From NCBI RefSeq assembly GCF_013113835.1, contig NZ_VTYQ01000002.1:1-64000 (forward strand): a stretch of 64,000 nt of DNA, in the 5' to 3' direction. The stretch's first letter is position 1, and every line of letters begins with the position of its first letter. The notes under the pieces were generated by a model that saw only the letters and a program-made list of their open reading frames with translations, had not been told where the DNA came from and ran no database searches. This document shows positions 37,461 through 45,902 of the stretch, one piece after another. The DNA is from Vibrio sp. RE88 (GTDB lineage: Bacteria > Pseudomonadota > Gammaproteobacteria > Enterobacterales > Vibrionaceae). The position numbers and the translations under genes are program-made.

Positions 37461-37498
37461 AAAGCAGCCCTGCAAGTGATATGCAGGGCTGCTTTTTT
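37461..37498. terminator. Strong Rho-independent terminator ending the nan-like operon
   Basis: A 14-bp perfect stem, AAAGCAGCCCTGCA / TGCAGGGCTGCTTT, with 7-nt loop and a T run in the plus direction. It also serves the convergent HAD gene. Confidence 0.93.
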
Positions 37499-38144
37499 AT
37501 TGGGCTTTCAATTCTGCCAATACGTTAAGTAGTGACGGTTGAATGCTATGCCCTAATGCTTTCACTTCTTCACAGGGTTCGAGCAAATCGGGGATTTGAT
37601 AGGTGGTCATGTTGGCTGCGACCGCACTTTTTACCCCGTTATTGGAGTCTTCGAATGCAATACAGTGTTCAGCTTCAACATTGAGGCGGTCAGCAGCCAA
37701 TAGATAGATTTCTGGGTCCGGCTTGCCGACAGACACTTCACAGCCGCAAGTCAGGCTATCAAAGTACTTGTCTAAACCCGCAAGGCGCAGTTTAATTTCT
37801 GCGACGTCACGGTGAGTAGAGGTTGCCACTGCGGTTGGAATTTGCTGTTCTTTAAGCCATTCCAACAGTTCCACTACGCCTTCTTTTACTGGGATTGGTT
37901 GGTGTTTGACAATAGCATCGTAGTTGCGGCGCCACTCATTGTGGAGTTTGTCGAGATCATCCCCATAGGCAGCTCGAAAGATCTTTTCTATGCCCGCGGC
38001 ATTACGCCCGATGATGGAGAGATAAACGTCTTCATAGAAAGGCAGGTTGACGTTCACACAGGCTTGCTTAAAGACTCGCATGCATACACGCTCGGTGTCT
38101 AACAGTAGGCCATCCATATCAAAGATAGCGGCTTGAATTTTCAT
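37497..38144 (-). CDS. HAD hydrolase, beta-phosphoglucomutase/sugar-phosphatase type
   Basis: 215 residues from the ATG at 38144 (MKIQAAIFDMDG), the usual family start; an in-frame ATG at 38180 adds twelve residues. Nucleophile Asp9 and acid Asp11 (FDMDGLLLDT), Thr in AVATSTH (motif II), Lys in VSVGKPDPEIY (motif III) and FEDSNNGVKSA (motif IV) are all present with an alpha-helical cap. Enzymes of this group dephosphorylate or isomerise sugar phosphates. It converges on the nan-like operon but is not part of it; a link to that pathway is only possible. Confidence 0.88.
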   Translation of the reverse strand: MKIQAAIFDMDGLLLDTERVCMRVFKQACVNVNLPFYEDVYLSIIGRNAAGIEKIFRAAYGDDLDKLHNEWRRNYDAIVKHQPIPVKEGVVELLEWLKEQQIPTAVATSTHRDVAEIKLRLAGLDKYFDSLTCGCEVSVGKPDPEIYLLAADRLNVEAEHCIAFEDSNNGVKSAVAANMTTYQIPDLLEPCEEVKALGHSIQPSLLNVLAELKAQ

Positions 38145-38351
38145 GGGTACAGCATAATCCTTAACGGTTCGGGCGCTCATTCTTGCACACTTCTAAATTA
38201 TAGTAAAAGCGCTGATATGACGTGGATTTATCGATTGTTAAGGTGAGGTTAGGGGAAGGTCACAATCCGATATTTGGAGTGATTGAATCGTTTGCTATTT
38301 ATTGTTTTGTTATTTACTTTATCGTCAACTGTTCTATACCAAAGTACTCTC

Positions 38352-38930
38352 ATGAAAAACATTTTCACTATAGCAGCGTTAAGCGCTGCATTGTCTGCTC
38401 CGTTTGCAGCATTTGCCAAACCGATTGAATTTCAAAACATCCCTGAAATCATGAACAAATTTGAGTCTGCGGATTTGTACGTGAAAAAATCCGCAACATT
38501 GGGCCGTTTGCCTGAGGCATCAGAGCTGGGAAGCGATTTTCCTACCTACGTCTCAGATGGTAAAGGCGGTTATAGCCTTGAAACGCGCAACGTGATGACG
38601 GATAGCGTGGTGATAGCCAGTATGCCAGAGCCGATTGTGGGTGAAGTCTATAATCAGTGGTTAGTGCCAAAAGAAACTTGGCAGAAAACCTATGGAAAGC
38701 TGCCAACGTCGACAGAATTTAAGCCGTTCAAGCGAATTAAAACCATCAAAGCCATCAAGATTGATGACGAGATGCTGAAATTACTCGGCAGTGAAGATGG
38801 CAAAACCGCCATTATCAAAGTGAGCTGGGATGAGCAGGGAATGAAAGTCTACAAAGACGGTTACCTTGCTGATTACGAGTACGGTATTGCTCCTCAGGAA
38901 ATGCAGGAAAACTACGAGTTAGCCAAGTAA
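38352..38930 (+). CDS. Hypothetical secreted protein
   Basis: 192 residues from the ATG at 38352, chosen because it begins an ideal signal peptide (MKNIFTIAALSAALSAPFAAFA). The ribosome site is weak at both this start and the TTG at 38283. The mature protein is rich in Lys, Glu and Met and has no cysteine. It contains a short hydrophilic core (WQKTYGKLPTSTEFKPFKRI) and no motif I recognise. It is probably periplasmic or secreted, followed by its own terminator. The function is unknown. Confidence 0.72.
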   Translation: MKNIFTIAALSAALSAPFAAFAKPIEFQNIPEIMNKFESADLYVKKSATLGRLPEASELGSDFPTYVSDGKGGYSLETRNVMTDSVVIASMPEPIVGEVYNQWLVPKETWQKTYGKLPTSTEFKPFKRIKTIKAIKIDDEMLKLLGSEDGKTAIIKVSWDEQGMKVYKDGYLADYEYGIAPQEMQENYELAK

Positions 38931-38951
38931 TATTAAAGGCTTACACATAAA

Positions 38952-38977
38952 AAAGGTCTGGTATTTACCAGACCTTT
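38952..38977. terminator. Rho-independent terminator (bidirectional)
   Basis: AAAGGTCTGGTA and TACCAGACCTTT form a 12-bp stem with a minimal loop between the convergent secreted-protein and amylase genes. Confidence 0.88.
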
Positions 38978-38993
38978 GTCATTTCAGCGGAAA

Positions 38994-40391
38994 CTACAGC
39001 ATCCACATTCTTGCTGTGCGTGCCGGAATGTTAAACGTATGGTTACGCGAATTCACGACAGTTGTATCTCCCGTTAGCGTGTCTTTGTACGAAACGTTCC
39101 AATTGAACTCGTGTTGGTACGTATCCACAGTAACGGATTTCGCATCGCCACACTTGTTGATACCGACTACGCCTTCCTTACCACGTTTGAAGACCAGCGT
39201 GCACTGGTCACTGTGTAAGACGGTCATTGATTTACCCTGCATCGAGTTGTGGAACTTGAGCATGTTAATCATAGTGGCGTCTTTCCAGACGTCAGCCCAG
39301 CGACCATTATCTCTATCTTCGCTGTCTGGTAGCTCATCACTATAGACAAGTGGCGTGCCACCATCTTTACCCAAAACGTATGCGTAAGCTAACTGCTCAT
39401 CCTTAGGATCCATGATTTGATAACGGAAACCATCATTGGTTGGAATGTCATGAGTCACGGTGAAGGTAATGGCGCGCGAGTTTTCTAACGCTTGACCGTA
39501 GGCTTGAGGATCATGAAGTTGGTTTAATCCGCCACCGAAAGAGAAAGCGCCGCGAATTGAAGCGAACAGAGGGAAATCGTAAGCGGCGTGATTGGTATTG
39601 TTCAGATAAGGTGCCAAAAAGGCTTCATAACCACTATCGCCCTTACCCCCACTGGTAATGACTTCGCCAAAAACATGCATTCCAGACGTAATGTCTGATG
39701 TGAAAATCTGATCGATCTGGTACTGGCTCATGTGTTTGACAGCATCGATGCGGAAGCCTTTAATTCCCATCGATTTAAGTGCCTGAAGGTATTTCTTCTG
39801 CTGTGACACCACCCAGTTATTTGGATCTAAATCTGGTAGCCCGGTATCGCCATTATCACCACAAAGTCGCCAGTACTGAACGTGACCTGGGTCGTTCCAG
39901 TTGGTGATACAACCGGCAGGGTGGAAATCATTGCCAGAGAACAGGTTCTGACTCAAGTCGCCAAATAATGTCTGGTTGGCGTAGTAACTTGAGCGCGCAG
40001 AGTAGTCGTTAAGCACTTCAGTGCCAGGGTAATTCAGGTCGCTACGCTTTGACGCTTCGTTGGCCATATGATTCAGAACGACATCGGCATAAACGTCTAC
40101 ATCTTGCGCTTTAAGTGCAGCAATCATCGCTTGTAAATCTTGCTTATTGCCCAGAGGAGAATCGATAACACGAAAATCCTGAGGCTGATAGCGAGCCCAC
40201 CATTGGGTGCCACTTGATTTCATTGCCGGTGAAATCAGAACCTTTTTGAATCCGTTCGCGGCGATTTGCTGGGCGTTATTCGTTACATCCGAATATTTCC
40301 AGTTGAACGCATGCAGGATTGCGTCGGCATAAGTGACTTGCGGTACGCTGAGTACAGCGGTGGCAGCGAGTAAAGTTGTTATTTTTTTCAT
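38994..40391 (-). CDS. Secreted/periplasmic alpha-amylase (GH13)
   Basis: 465 residues with a signal peptide (about 1-22, cut after TYA). GH13 conserved regions: DVVLNH (region I, about 98-103), GFRIDAVKH with nucleophile Asp216 (region II), VFGEVI with acid Glu243 (region III) and VTHDIPTND with Asp315 (region IV). Region IV reads THDIP where many relatives have NHD, a variant of the small bacterial amylases. A C-terminal beta-sandwich runs from about 385 to the end. It hydrolyses alpha-1,4-glucans outside the cytoplasm. It is divergent from an SgrR-type regulator, and the shared 259-bp region has a dyad and a terminator-like hairpin. Confidence 0.92.
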   Translation of the reverse strand: MKKITTLLAATAVLSVPQVTYADAILHAFNWKYSDVTNNAQQIAANGFKKVLISPAMKSSGTQWWARYQPQDFRVIDSPLGNKQDLQAMIAALKAQDVDVYADVVLNHMANEASKRSDLNYPGTEVLNDYSARSSYYANQTLFGDLSQNLFSGNDFHPAGCITNWNDPGHVQYWRLCGDNGDTGLPDLDPNNWVVSQQKKYLQALKSMGIKGFRIDAVKHMSQYQIDQIFTSDITSGMHVFGEVITSGGKGDSGYEAFLAPYLNNTNHAAYDFPLFASIRGAFSFGGGLNQLHDPQAYGQALENSRAITFTVTHDIPTNDGFRYQIMDPKDEQLAYAYVLGKDGGTPLVYSDELPDSEDRDNGRWADVWKDATMINMLKFHNSMQGKSMTVLHSDQCTLVFKRGKEGVVGINKCGDAKSVTVDTYQHEFNWNVSYKDTLTGDTTVVNSRNHTFNIPARTARMWML

Positions 40392-40547
40392 AGGGTGTTT
40401 CTCGTTATTGATATTCAGGCTAATGATATTTTTATGGCTTGCTATTAGTAGTGCTCGAAATAGAAGACTGAATTGCGGTCACACTCTGTAGGGGTTCAAT
40501 TTATAAAATTTCTAGTAGAGTAGAACTTTGCAGGCTTTGAGGTCGTT

Positions 40548-40568
40548 TTTTGAACGAATTGTTCGAAA
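40548..40568. promoter_or_regulatory. Candidate operator between amylase and SgrR-like genes
   Basis: TTTTGAAC-GAATT-GTTCGAAA is a 21-bp dyad with 8-bp arms and one mismatch. It is about 83 bp upstream of the regulator start and 157 bp upstream of the amylase start. Binding by the SgrR-like protein is a guess from position. Confidence 0.45.
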
Positions 40569-40575
40569 GTTGTAC

Positions 40576-40600
40576 AAAGTGCTAGCTTGAGCACTTTTTT
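40576..40600 (+). terminator. Terminator/attenuator-like hairpin in the leader of the SgrR-like gene
   Basis: AAAGTGCT-AGCTTG-AGCACTTT is a perfect 8-bp stem followed by further T residues on the plus strand, 50 bp before the regulator start. No gene ends upstream on this strand, so it would terminate either a leader transcript or a small RNA. Confidence 0.55.
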
Positions 40601-40650
40601 GTAACGTTGACGAAACCGTTATTTATTATTTGTTGAGTTAAGGTGGACCA

Positions 40651-42309
40651 TTGAACGACGTAAGCATACGCAGACTCCAACAACTGCTTATCAAATATGA
40701 AGCAGGGAAAACATATCACCTATCGATCGATGAACTGGAAATAGCGTTATCTACTTCAAGAAGAAACACTTCCAATATTCTGAGAAGCTTGTCTGACATA
40801 GGTTGGATCAGTTGGCTTCCCTCTAAGGGGAGAGGAAAGCTCAGTCAGTTTAAGATCTTGCACAACCTACAAGGGGCACTCGAGCAAACATTCAATAAAG
40901 AGCTCGAACAAGGACGCTTTTCTTGTATTTCTCGTTTGATGGAGCTGTATGGGCACCTTGCAGTAAAAGCCATGGCTGAAGCAACAGCAACTCGTGCGAG
41001 TGCTAATGAACGCTGCGATAGTTTGCTAATCACTGAATATCCATGGGTAGACACACTTGAACCAGCTAAGACATACCGTATCGCTGAAATGCAGGTAATC
41101 CGCAGCATTTATAGTACTTTGTTGGTGCAAGATGAATCAGGACGTATTCAAGCGGGACTGGCGCATTGTTGGAAAGTGGAAGGACGTTTTATTCATTTGT
41201 GGCTGCGTCAGGGGATAGTTTGCCATGACGGGGAAAACTTAGAAGCCACTGATGTTGCTGAATGTCTTAACAAGCTCAAGGTTACCGATGGACCGGTGAA
41301 GTATCTCTTTGAGCAGGTCGTTGAAATACGCATCCTTGGTGCAGGGCAAGTAACGATTGAGCTGCAGCAACCTAATACTTTGTTTTTGCATGTTTTATGT
41401 TTGGTTCATGCTTCGATCTATCGCCTCAAATCGGCGTATTTCTCAAGTGGCCTAAGTACGTATATAGGAAGCGGTCCTTTCTATCTGAAGGATTGGGATC
41501 GAGAGCGCTTGGTGTTAAAACGACATCGTAACTACTATGCGCAATCTGCCTTGCTAGATAAGATCACCTTGTCGTCTTCTTCAGAGCTGAGTGACTTTAG
41601 CATCAGTTTCAATAAGGATGGAGATTGTGAGGAGAGTACTATCAATGCTTTGTCTTACCTTGCCATCAATACAAGGCCTGATGCAGGAATCAGCCGAAGC
41701 AACCTCCATCAACTTGTTGAGTACTTACGTCGTTGCCGAGCTAAGTTGGACTCAGAAACTGTTGTTAATGATGTGGGCTTTGCACCTTGCTTTGACAGTG
41801 TTTCTGATGACGCGCCACCACACTTAATTGGACACCTAGTACTGACCATGCCCCGGCTGACCATTCCTTGCCTGCAAAAGATCGCTGGGTGGATAAAGAG
41901 CACAATTCTAGAAACCGGACTGACCCTTGAGATTCTCGAGTTAGAGGATATCAGTAATCCAAGTTCAGTCAGCGGCCATGCCGATATTCTATTTATTGAA
42001 GAAGTCATAGAGCAGCCTGAAGAGTTTGGATTGTATGACTGGCTTCTTGCTAGCTCCGGCCTGAAGTTCATTTACGATCAAACAGAAATGGATGTTCATT
42101 ATGAGCAAGTGAAGCACGCAATGAGCGATATTTTGTACGTCTATTCATTGCGGAAAATTGAGCAGGCTTTGTATGACAATAACCTGCTTTTGCCTCTGTT
42201 CCATGGCAAAGAAAAGATTTCACGTAGCCTTGAAGTTCATGGTGTTGAAACGAATAAATCTGGACTGAGTGAGTTCTATAAACTTTGGATTGATAAGGAA
42301 AAACAATAA
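40651..42309 (+). CDS. SgrR-family transcriptional regulator with solute-binding-like domain
   Basis: 552 residues from a TTG start with AAGGTGG 4 bp upstream. The N-terminal winged-helix domain (about 1-110; LSIDELEIALSTSRRNTSNILRSL is typical of SgrR) is followed by an oligopeptide-binding-protein-like (SBP_bac_5) domain (about 150-540) used intracellularly to sense small molecules. There is no signal peptide. E. coli SgrR activates the SgrS sRNA during sugar-phosphate stress. This paralogue is divergent from an alpha-amylase gene, suggesting a maltodextrin- or glucan-linked signal. The SBP-like domain keeps GLAHCWKVEGRFIHLWLR but is divergent toward its end. Confidence 0.86.
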   Translation: MNDVSIRRLQQLLIKYEAGKTYHLSIDELEIALSTSRRNTSNILRSLSDIGWISWLPSKGRGKLSQFKILHNLQGALEQTFNKELEQGRFSCISRLMELYGHLAVKAMAEATATRASANERCDSLLITEYPWVDTLEPAKTYRIAEMQVIRSIYSTLLVQDESGRIQAGLAHCWKVEGRFIHLWLRQGIVCHDGENLEATDVAECLNKLKVTDGPVKYLFEQVVEIRILGAGQVTIELQQPNTLFLHVLCLVHASIYRLKSAYFSSGLSTYIGSGPFYLKDWDRERLVLKRHRNYYAQSALLDKITLSSSSELSDFSISFNKDGDCEESTINALSYLAINTRPDAGISRSNLHQLVEYLRRCRAKLDSETVVNDVGFAPCFDSVSDDAPPHLIGHLVLTMPRLTIPCLQKIAGWIKSTILETGLTLEILELEDISNPSSVSGHADILFIEEVIEQPEEFGLYDWLLASSGLKFIYDQTEMDVHYEQVKHAMSDILYVYSLRKIEQALYDNNLLLPLFHGKEKISRSLEVHGVETNKSGLSEFYKLWIDKEKQ

Positions 42310-42343
42310 GTTAATATCACTTTATTGATAATGGATGGTTAAT

Positions 42344-42381
42344 AAAACATGCATGGTTTTCGTTAAACCCTTTCATGTTTT
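42344..42381. repeat. 38-bp inverted-repeat element, copy 1 (upstream of first lipoprotein gene)
   Basis: The element begins AAAACATG and ends CATGTTTT with 22 bp between. An element of identical length and identical ends lies at 44154-44191 ahead of the paralogous gene. The interior shares CA...TTTTC at the same offset. It lies 116 bp before the chosen start codon. Confidence 0.65.
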
Positions 42382-42496
42382 ATGCCTATCAAAGCCTATA
42401 CCATCGGCACGTGTTACCAATGATTACACATCAGGATGCACTTGCTCTGTGCGGTGCAGTTTTACTCATAGGAAATATGTGTCAGGGCTTATTATC

Positions 42497-44104
42497 ATGA
42501 CTTCCAAAATTATAACTATCGCGACTGTTTCTACACTTTTGACAGCCTGTGGAGGTGGTGACGGAGGAGCAACCTCGTCATCCACTTCGCCATCCTCTCT
42601 TCAATCTAAATCAATTCAAGGTGTTGCTATTGATGGCTACATATTAGGTGCGACTGCATTTCTTGATCTGAACTACAACGGTGAGCTGGATAGCGGTGAA
42701 CCAAAGAGTATTACCGATGCCAATGGTCGATATGAGCTTTCTCTATCCGGAGATAATGCAGATTGTATTGATTATGCGCCAATCGTGGTTGATGTACCTG
42801 TTGGTGCAATTGATGCTGACGATCCAAACAATCCAATTGAAGAGCCGTATCAGCTGTTCTTTCCTCCAGTAAAGATGACGACTTCAGATTCTGAAATTAG
42901 GTCAACGACCCCATTGACTTCCATGCTTTGGAACGAGATGAAGCTAAAACTGGACCTAGAAGATAATGCTATGAGTAGTTGTGCAGACCTAAAACTTGCG
43001 ATTCAGTTGCAAGGCATTACAGACAATAGCATTCAGGAATTAGAAAACGGTGTGGCGAGCCGGAATAACGTTAGTGTAGAGCAACTGTATAGTGACTTCA
43101 TAAAAGAGGATGACAGTGAAGTAAAAGCGCTTACACAGAAACTAATGCCAGTAATCAAGGAGTCTTATCGTGAATCAAAAATGTTGAGACAAGAAAACCC
43201 AGCAGCCGAAGAAGCTTATGTTAGTTACATTGTACGCAGTAAAAAGGATACCAATGGCGGGCTGAACGACCAATGGTACAAAGTTCAAGTGACAAAGAGT
43301 GATTCAAAGGTAGAAACAAGAGCATATGAAGTAACGAGCGAGCTTGTTGACCCTCAATTGCTTGAGCATATTGTGACACACACAGCCGAGAATAGTGACT
43401 TGTCCTATACAAGAGAGTACAGCCTGCGTAGAGAAGCTGAGGGTAATCAAGAGTCTATTTTGAGTCGTTCATTTAATTGCACAATTAAAGAAACTATTGA
43501 GGAATCTCGAGTTACCGATGCAAATTCAATGACTATTTATGAAGTAACCAATCAATCTGGTACTAAAAAAGAGTCCAGTATGGACGATTGTTTTGGTAAT
43601 TATGTTGGTGGGGCTGATTTTGAGCAAACCATAGAAGTGATGGCGATTAATAATAGTCAGGATCAAGGGACAGTCATTACTGGGCATCGTTTTACTTATG
43701 ACCAACATACTCCCTATGCCAAATGGGTAGACGTGGATCCTACTTTGAATAATGTTAATGGAAATTTGCTGGGAAGTTTTTTCTATATAGGCACCGATTT
43801 TAGTGAAAACTCGGCTCACGACTCAGTACGTTGGGTGAGATCGAAAGCTGAGTTTGGGCAAAGTGTGTTTGGTCAGAATGAGTCGTTACAGTATCAAGTG
43901 ATTACAACAAAGGACTCAAATGGAGATTGGTATATGGAAACTGACTACGATGATGGCCGCTCTGTATATGAGTGTTCTGAAAGCCAACTTGGTGAGTGGG
44001 CTCAATGTTCAAGTTCACTGTCTCCTTTCACCAATAACGATAAGGTTCTTAACAATACTAGACTACCAGTACTTAAGGTTACAGCTGCACTTTTGCAACA
44101 ATGA
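42497..44104 (+). CDS. Predicted surface lipoprotein, paralogue 1
   Basis: 535 residues from the ATG at 42497, chosen because it starts a lipoprotein signal with lipobox LLTAC (Cys18) followed by a Gly/Ser/Thr linker. An upstream frame to 42335 lacks a signal and crosses the repeat. A domain at about 40-130 (GVAIDGYILGATAFLDLNYNGELDSGEP) resembles the SdrD-B/carboxypeptidase-regulatory-like fold with an EF-hand-like Asp/Asn calcium loop. The rest is acidic and unrecognised, with paired cysteines (for example DCIDYAP and near the C-terminus CSESQ...QCS). The neighbouring gene encodes a paralogue with the same order of features. The function is unknown; a surface adhesin or binding role is a guess. 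Confidence 0.75.
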   Translation: MTSKIITIATVSTLLTACGGGDGGATSSSTSPSSLQSKSIQGVAIDGYILGATAFLDLNYNGELDSGEPKSITDANGRYELSLSGDNADCIDYAPIVVDVPVGAIDADDPNNPIEEPYQLFFPPVKMTTSDSEIRSTTPLTSMLWNEMKLKLDLEDNAMSSCADLKLAIQLQGITDNSIQELENGVASRNNVSVEQLYSDFIKEDDSEVKALTQKLMPVIKESYRESKMLRQENPAAEEAYVSYIVRSKKDTNGGLNDQWYKVQVTKSDSKVETRAYEVTSELVDPQLLEHIVTHTAENSDLSYTREYSLRREAEGNQESILSRSFNCTIKETIEESRVTDANSMTIYEVTNQSGTKKESSMDDCFGNYVGGADFEQTIEVMAINNSQDQGTVITGHRFTYDQHTPYAKWVDVDPTLNNVNGNLLGSFFYIGTDFSENSAHDSVRWVRSKAEFGQSVFGQNESLQYQVITTKDSNGDWYMETDYDDGRSVYECSESQLGEWAQCSSSLSPFTNNDKVLNNTRLPVLKVTAALLQQ

Positions 44105-44153
44105 GCCACTTAAAAATAGTGGGTTACGTGAGAAAGTAGGCCATTTGAATGAA

Positions 44154-44191
44154 AAAACATGCACTATTTTCATCCATTTCTTACATGTTTT
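44154..44191. repeat. 38-bp inverted-repeat element, copy 2 (upstream of second lipoprotein gene)
   Basis: Same ends AAAACATG...CATGTTTT and same 38-bp length as the copy at 42344-42381. It lies 50 bp after the first lipoprotein stop and 115 bp before the second start, so the distance to the start codon is almost the same as for copy 1. Confidence 0.65.
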
Positions 44192-44244
44192 TCCAAGCTC
44201 ACAGTCGTTAGTATTCTCAATGCGTTAACCACTGCTATAACGCT

Positions 44245-44277
44245 ACGCGCCATTAAATCCTTAGTGGCGCGTTTTTG
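44245..44277 (+). terminator. Rho-independent terminator between the two lipoprotein genes
   Basis: ACGCGCCATTAA and TTAGTGGCGCGT form an 11-12 bp stem with one G-T pair, a short loop and a T run. It lies downstream of the second repeat element and 29 bp before the second start, so it could end transcripts of the first gene or attenuate the second. Confidence 0.85.
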
Positions 44278-44305
44278 CCTTTCACTTTTCATCGGAAATT
44301 TTGCA

Positions 44306-45766
44306 ATGAATCTTAAACTTCTTGCTGTTGTCCCCTTCTCTATAGGCATAGTTGCATGCGGGGGAGGCGGCGACGGTGGCTCATCTAGCTCTAGCGCTTC
44401 ATCACAAACACGAAGTCTTCAAGGTGTGGCTATTGATGGATACATCTCTGGAGCGACGGCGTTCTTAGATATCAACTACAACGGTCAGTTAGATTCTGGC
44501 GAGCCGAGTGCTGTGACTAATTCTGAGGGCAGCTATCGCTTATCCTTGTCTGGTAGTAACTCTGATTGTATTGATTACGCGCCTATTGTTGTAAATGTCC
44601 CTGTCGGTGCGATTGATGCAGATGCTCCTAATACGCCTATCAGTAAACCGTATCAGCTTGTTTTTCCTCCAGCGATGACACTGAGTTCTGAGCATGAGAT
44701 AAAATCCACAACTCCTCTAACGACGGTATTGTGGAATCAAATTCAGGAAGATCTGCATGAAAGCGGTATCACTAGTTGTACGGCGTTGAGATCAGCTGTT
44801 AACACCCAAGAAAAGGTTATTCAAAATGTGAAGGAGCACGATCACCGTATTGCGGCCCGCTACAACATCGCAGTAGATAAAATTTACGGCGATTTCATTA
44901 AGGATGATAACAAAGAGCTGTACGAATTAGCTCAGAAGATGATGCCCGCGATTAGACAGTCGTACAGTGATACCAAAGCACTTCAACTGGAGAACTCAGG
45001 GGTTCATCAAGCCTACATAGATTACTACTGGAAATACTGGGACGAAGATACAAAGCAAAAAGTTGATAAGTGGTATAAAGTCAAAACGGTTCTCACTGAA
45101 ACTAAGCTGGTACACACAGAATATGAAGTGTTAGAAGACTTAAAGACCGAAGTACTATTAACCCGCCACACAGAGCGAAATACGAAAAAGAAAGCAGGGT
45201 TTGATTACACTAAGAATGCTTCATTATGGATCAACGAAGATAACGCCAGCTACAGCTGTTACATCACGGAGTCAATTGAGCAGCTTGTTCAACCCAACTC
45301 TCTGAAAACTTACCGTGTCAGTAACAGCTCAAGCACGCAAGAACTGGATTGGGATAGCTGCAAAAACAACAATGTGGGAAGTAATTTCACCCAATCTTTG
45401 GAAGTGACAGTCGTTAATAATTATCGTGATGGTATGTTACGTGCCCAGCATACTTTTGGTTATTATCCCGATCCCAAATATCCAGAATGGGTAAACATTG
45501 AACAGAAGGTCGATAGTTTTAGCCGTAGTACATTGGATCAACTAAGTTATATATCCTCAGATTTCAATGACGACTCAGATTACGGGGCACATACATGGGT
45601 GAGATCTAAGTCTTCTCAAGTGGCTGTAACACCGTATAAATTCGACGGTATCACAATTTCAAGAAATGCTATTGGGGATTGGTGGAAGAATACTTATTAC
45701 CACAATGGTACCTCTTCGTTGGAATGTTCCTTGGACAAAGGAAAGACTTGGTCAAAGTGTAAATGA
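44306..45766 (+). CDS. Predicted surface lipoprotein, paralogue 2
   Basis: 486 residues from the ATG at 44306, which starts a lipoprotein signal with lipobox GIVAC (Cys18) and a GGGGDGGSSSSS linker. The domain at about 36-125 (GVAIDGYISGATAFLDINYNGQLDSGEP) and the DCIDYAPIVVNVPVGAIDAD segment are almost those of paralogue 1; similarity continues with gaps to the C-terminus (LECSLDKGKTWSKCK). It is a tandem duplicate that has diverged in the middle. A terminator lies just upstream, so it probably has its own control. The function is unknown. Confidence 0.75.
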   Translation: MNLKLLAVVPFSIGIVACGGGGDGGSSSSSASSQTRSLQGVAIDGYISGATAFLDINYNGQLDSGEPSAVTNSEGSYRLSLSGSNSDCIDYAPIVVNVPVGAIDADAPNTPISKPYQLVFPPAMTLSSEHEIKSTTPLTTVLWNQIQEDLHESGITSCTALRSAVNTQEKVIQNVKEHDHRIAARYNIAVDKIYGDFIKDDNKELYELAQKMMPAIRQSYSDTKALQLENSGVHQAYIDYYWKYWDEDTKQKVDKWYKVKTVLTETKLVHTEYEVLEDLKTEVLLTRHTERNTKKKAGFDYTKNASLWINEDNASYSCYITESIEQLVQPNSLKTYRVSNSSSTQELDWDSCKNNNVGSNFTQSLEVTVVNNYRDGMLRAQHTFGYYPDPKYPEWVNIEQKVDSFSRSTLDQLSYISSDFNDDSDYGAHTWVRSKSSQVAVTPYKFDGITISRNAIGDWWKNTYYHNGTSSLECSLDKGKTWSKCK

Positions 45767-45785
45767 GTGTTGTGTTTAGAGATTG

Positions 45786-45805
45786 AGCCCCTTAATGGGG
45801 CTTTT
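45786..45805 (+). terminator. Rho-independent terminator after lipoprotein 2
   Basis: AGCCCC-TTAAT-GGGGCT followed by TTTCTTT. Confidence 0.88.
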
Positions 45806-45902
45806 CTTTAGCGGGAACCATTTAGCAAGTATTTGTAGTAAACCAAAGAGAGAATGTTTAGTAGACTGTGCCCCTAATTACAAAATACAAAGGGAAATCA
45901 GA

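Noticed and set aside
42335..42496. N-terminal extension of lipoprotein 1
   Set aside because: It places 54 residues, including several cysteines, before an ideal lipoprotein signal and covers the inverted-repeat element; start at 42497 preferred.
44159..44305. N-terminal extension of lipoprotein 2
   Set aside because: It covers the repeat and a strong terminator; start at 44306 gives a proper lipobox at the same residue number as paralogue 1.
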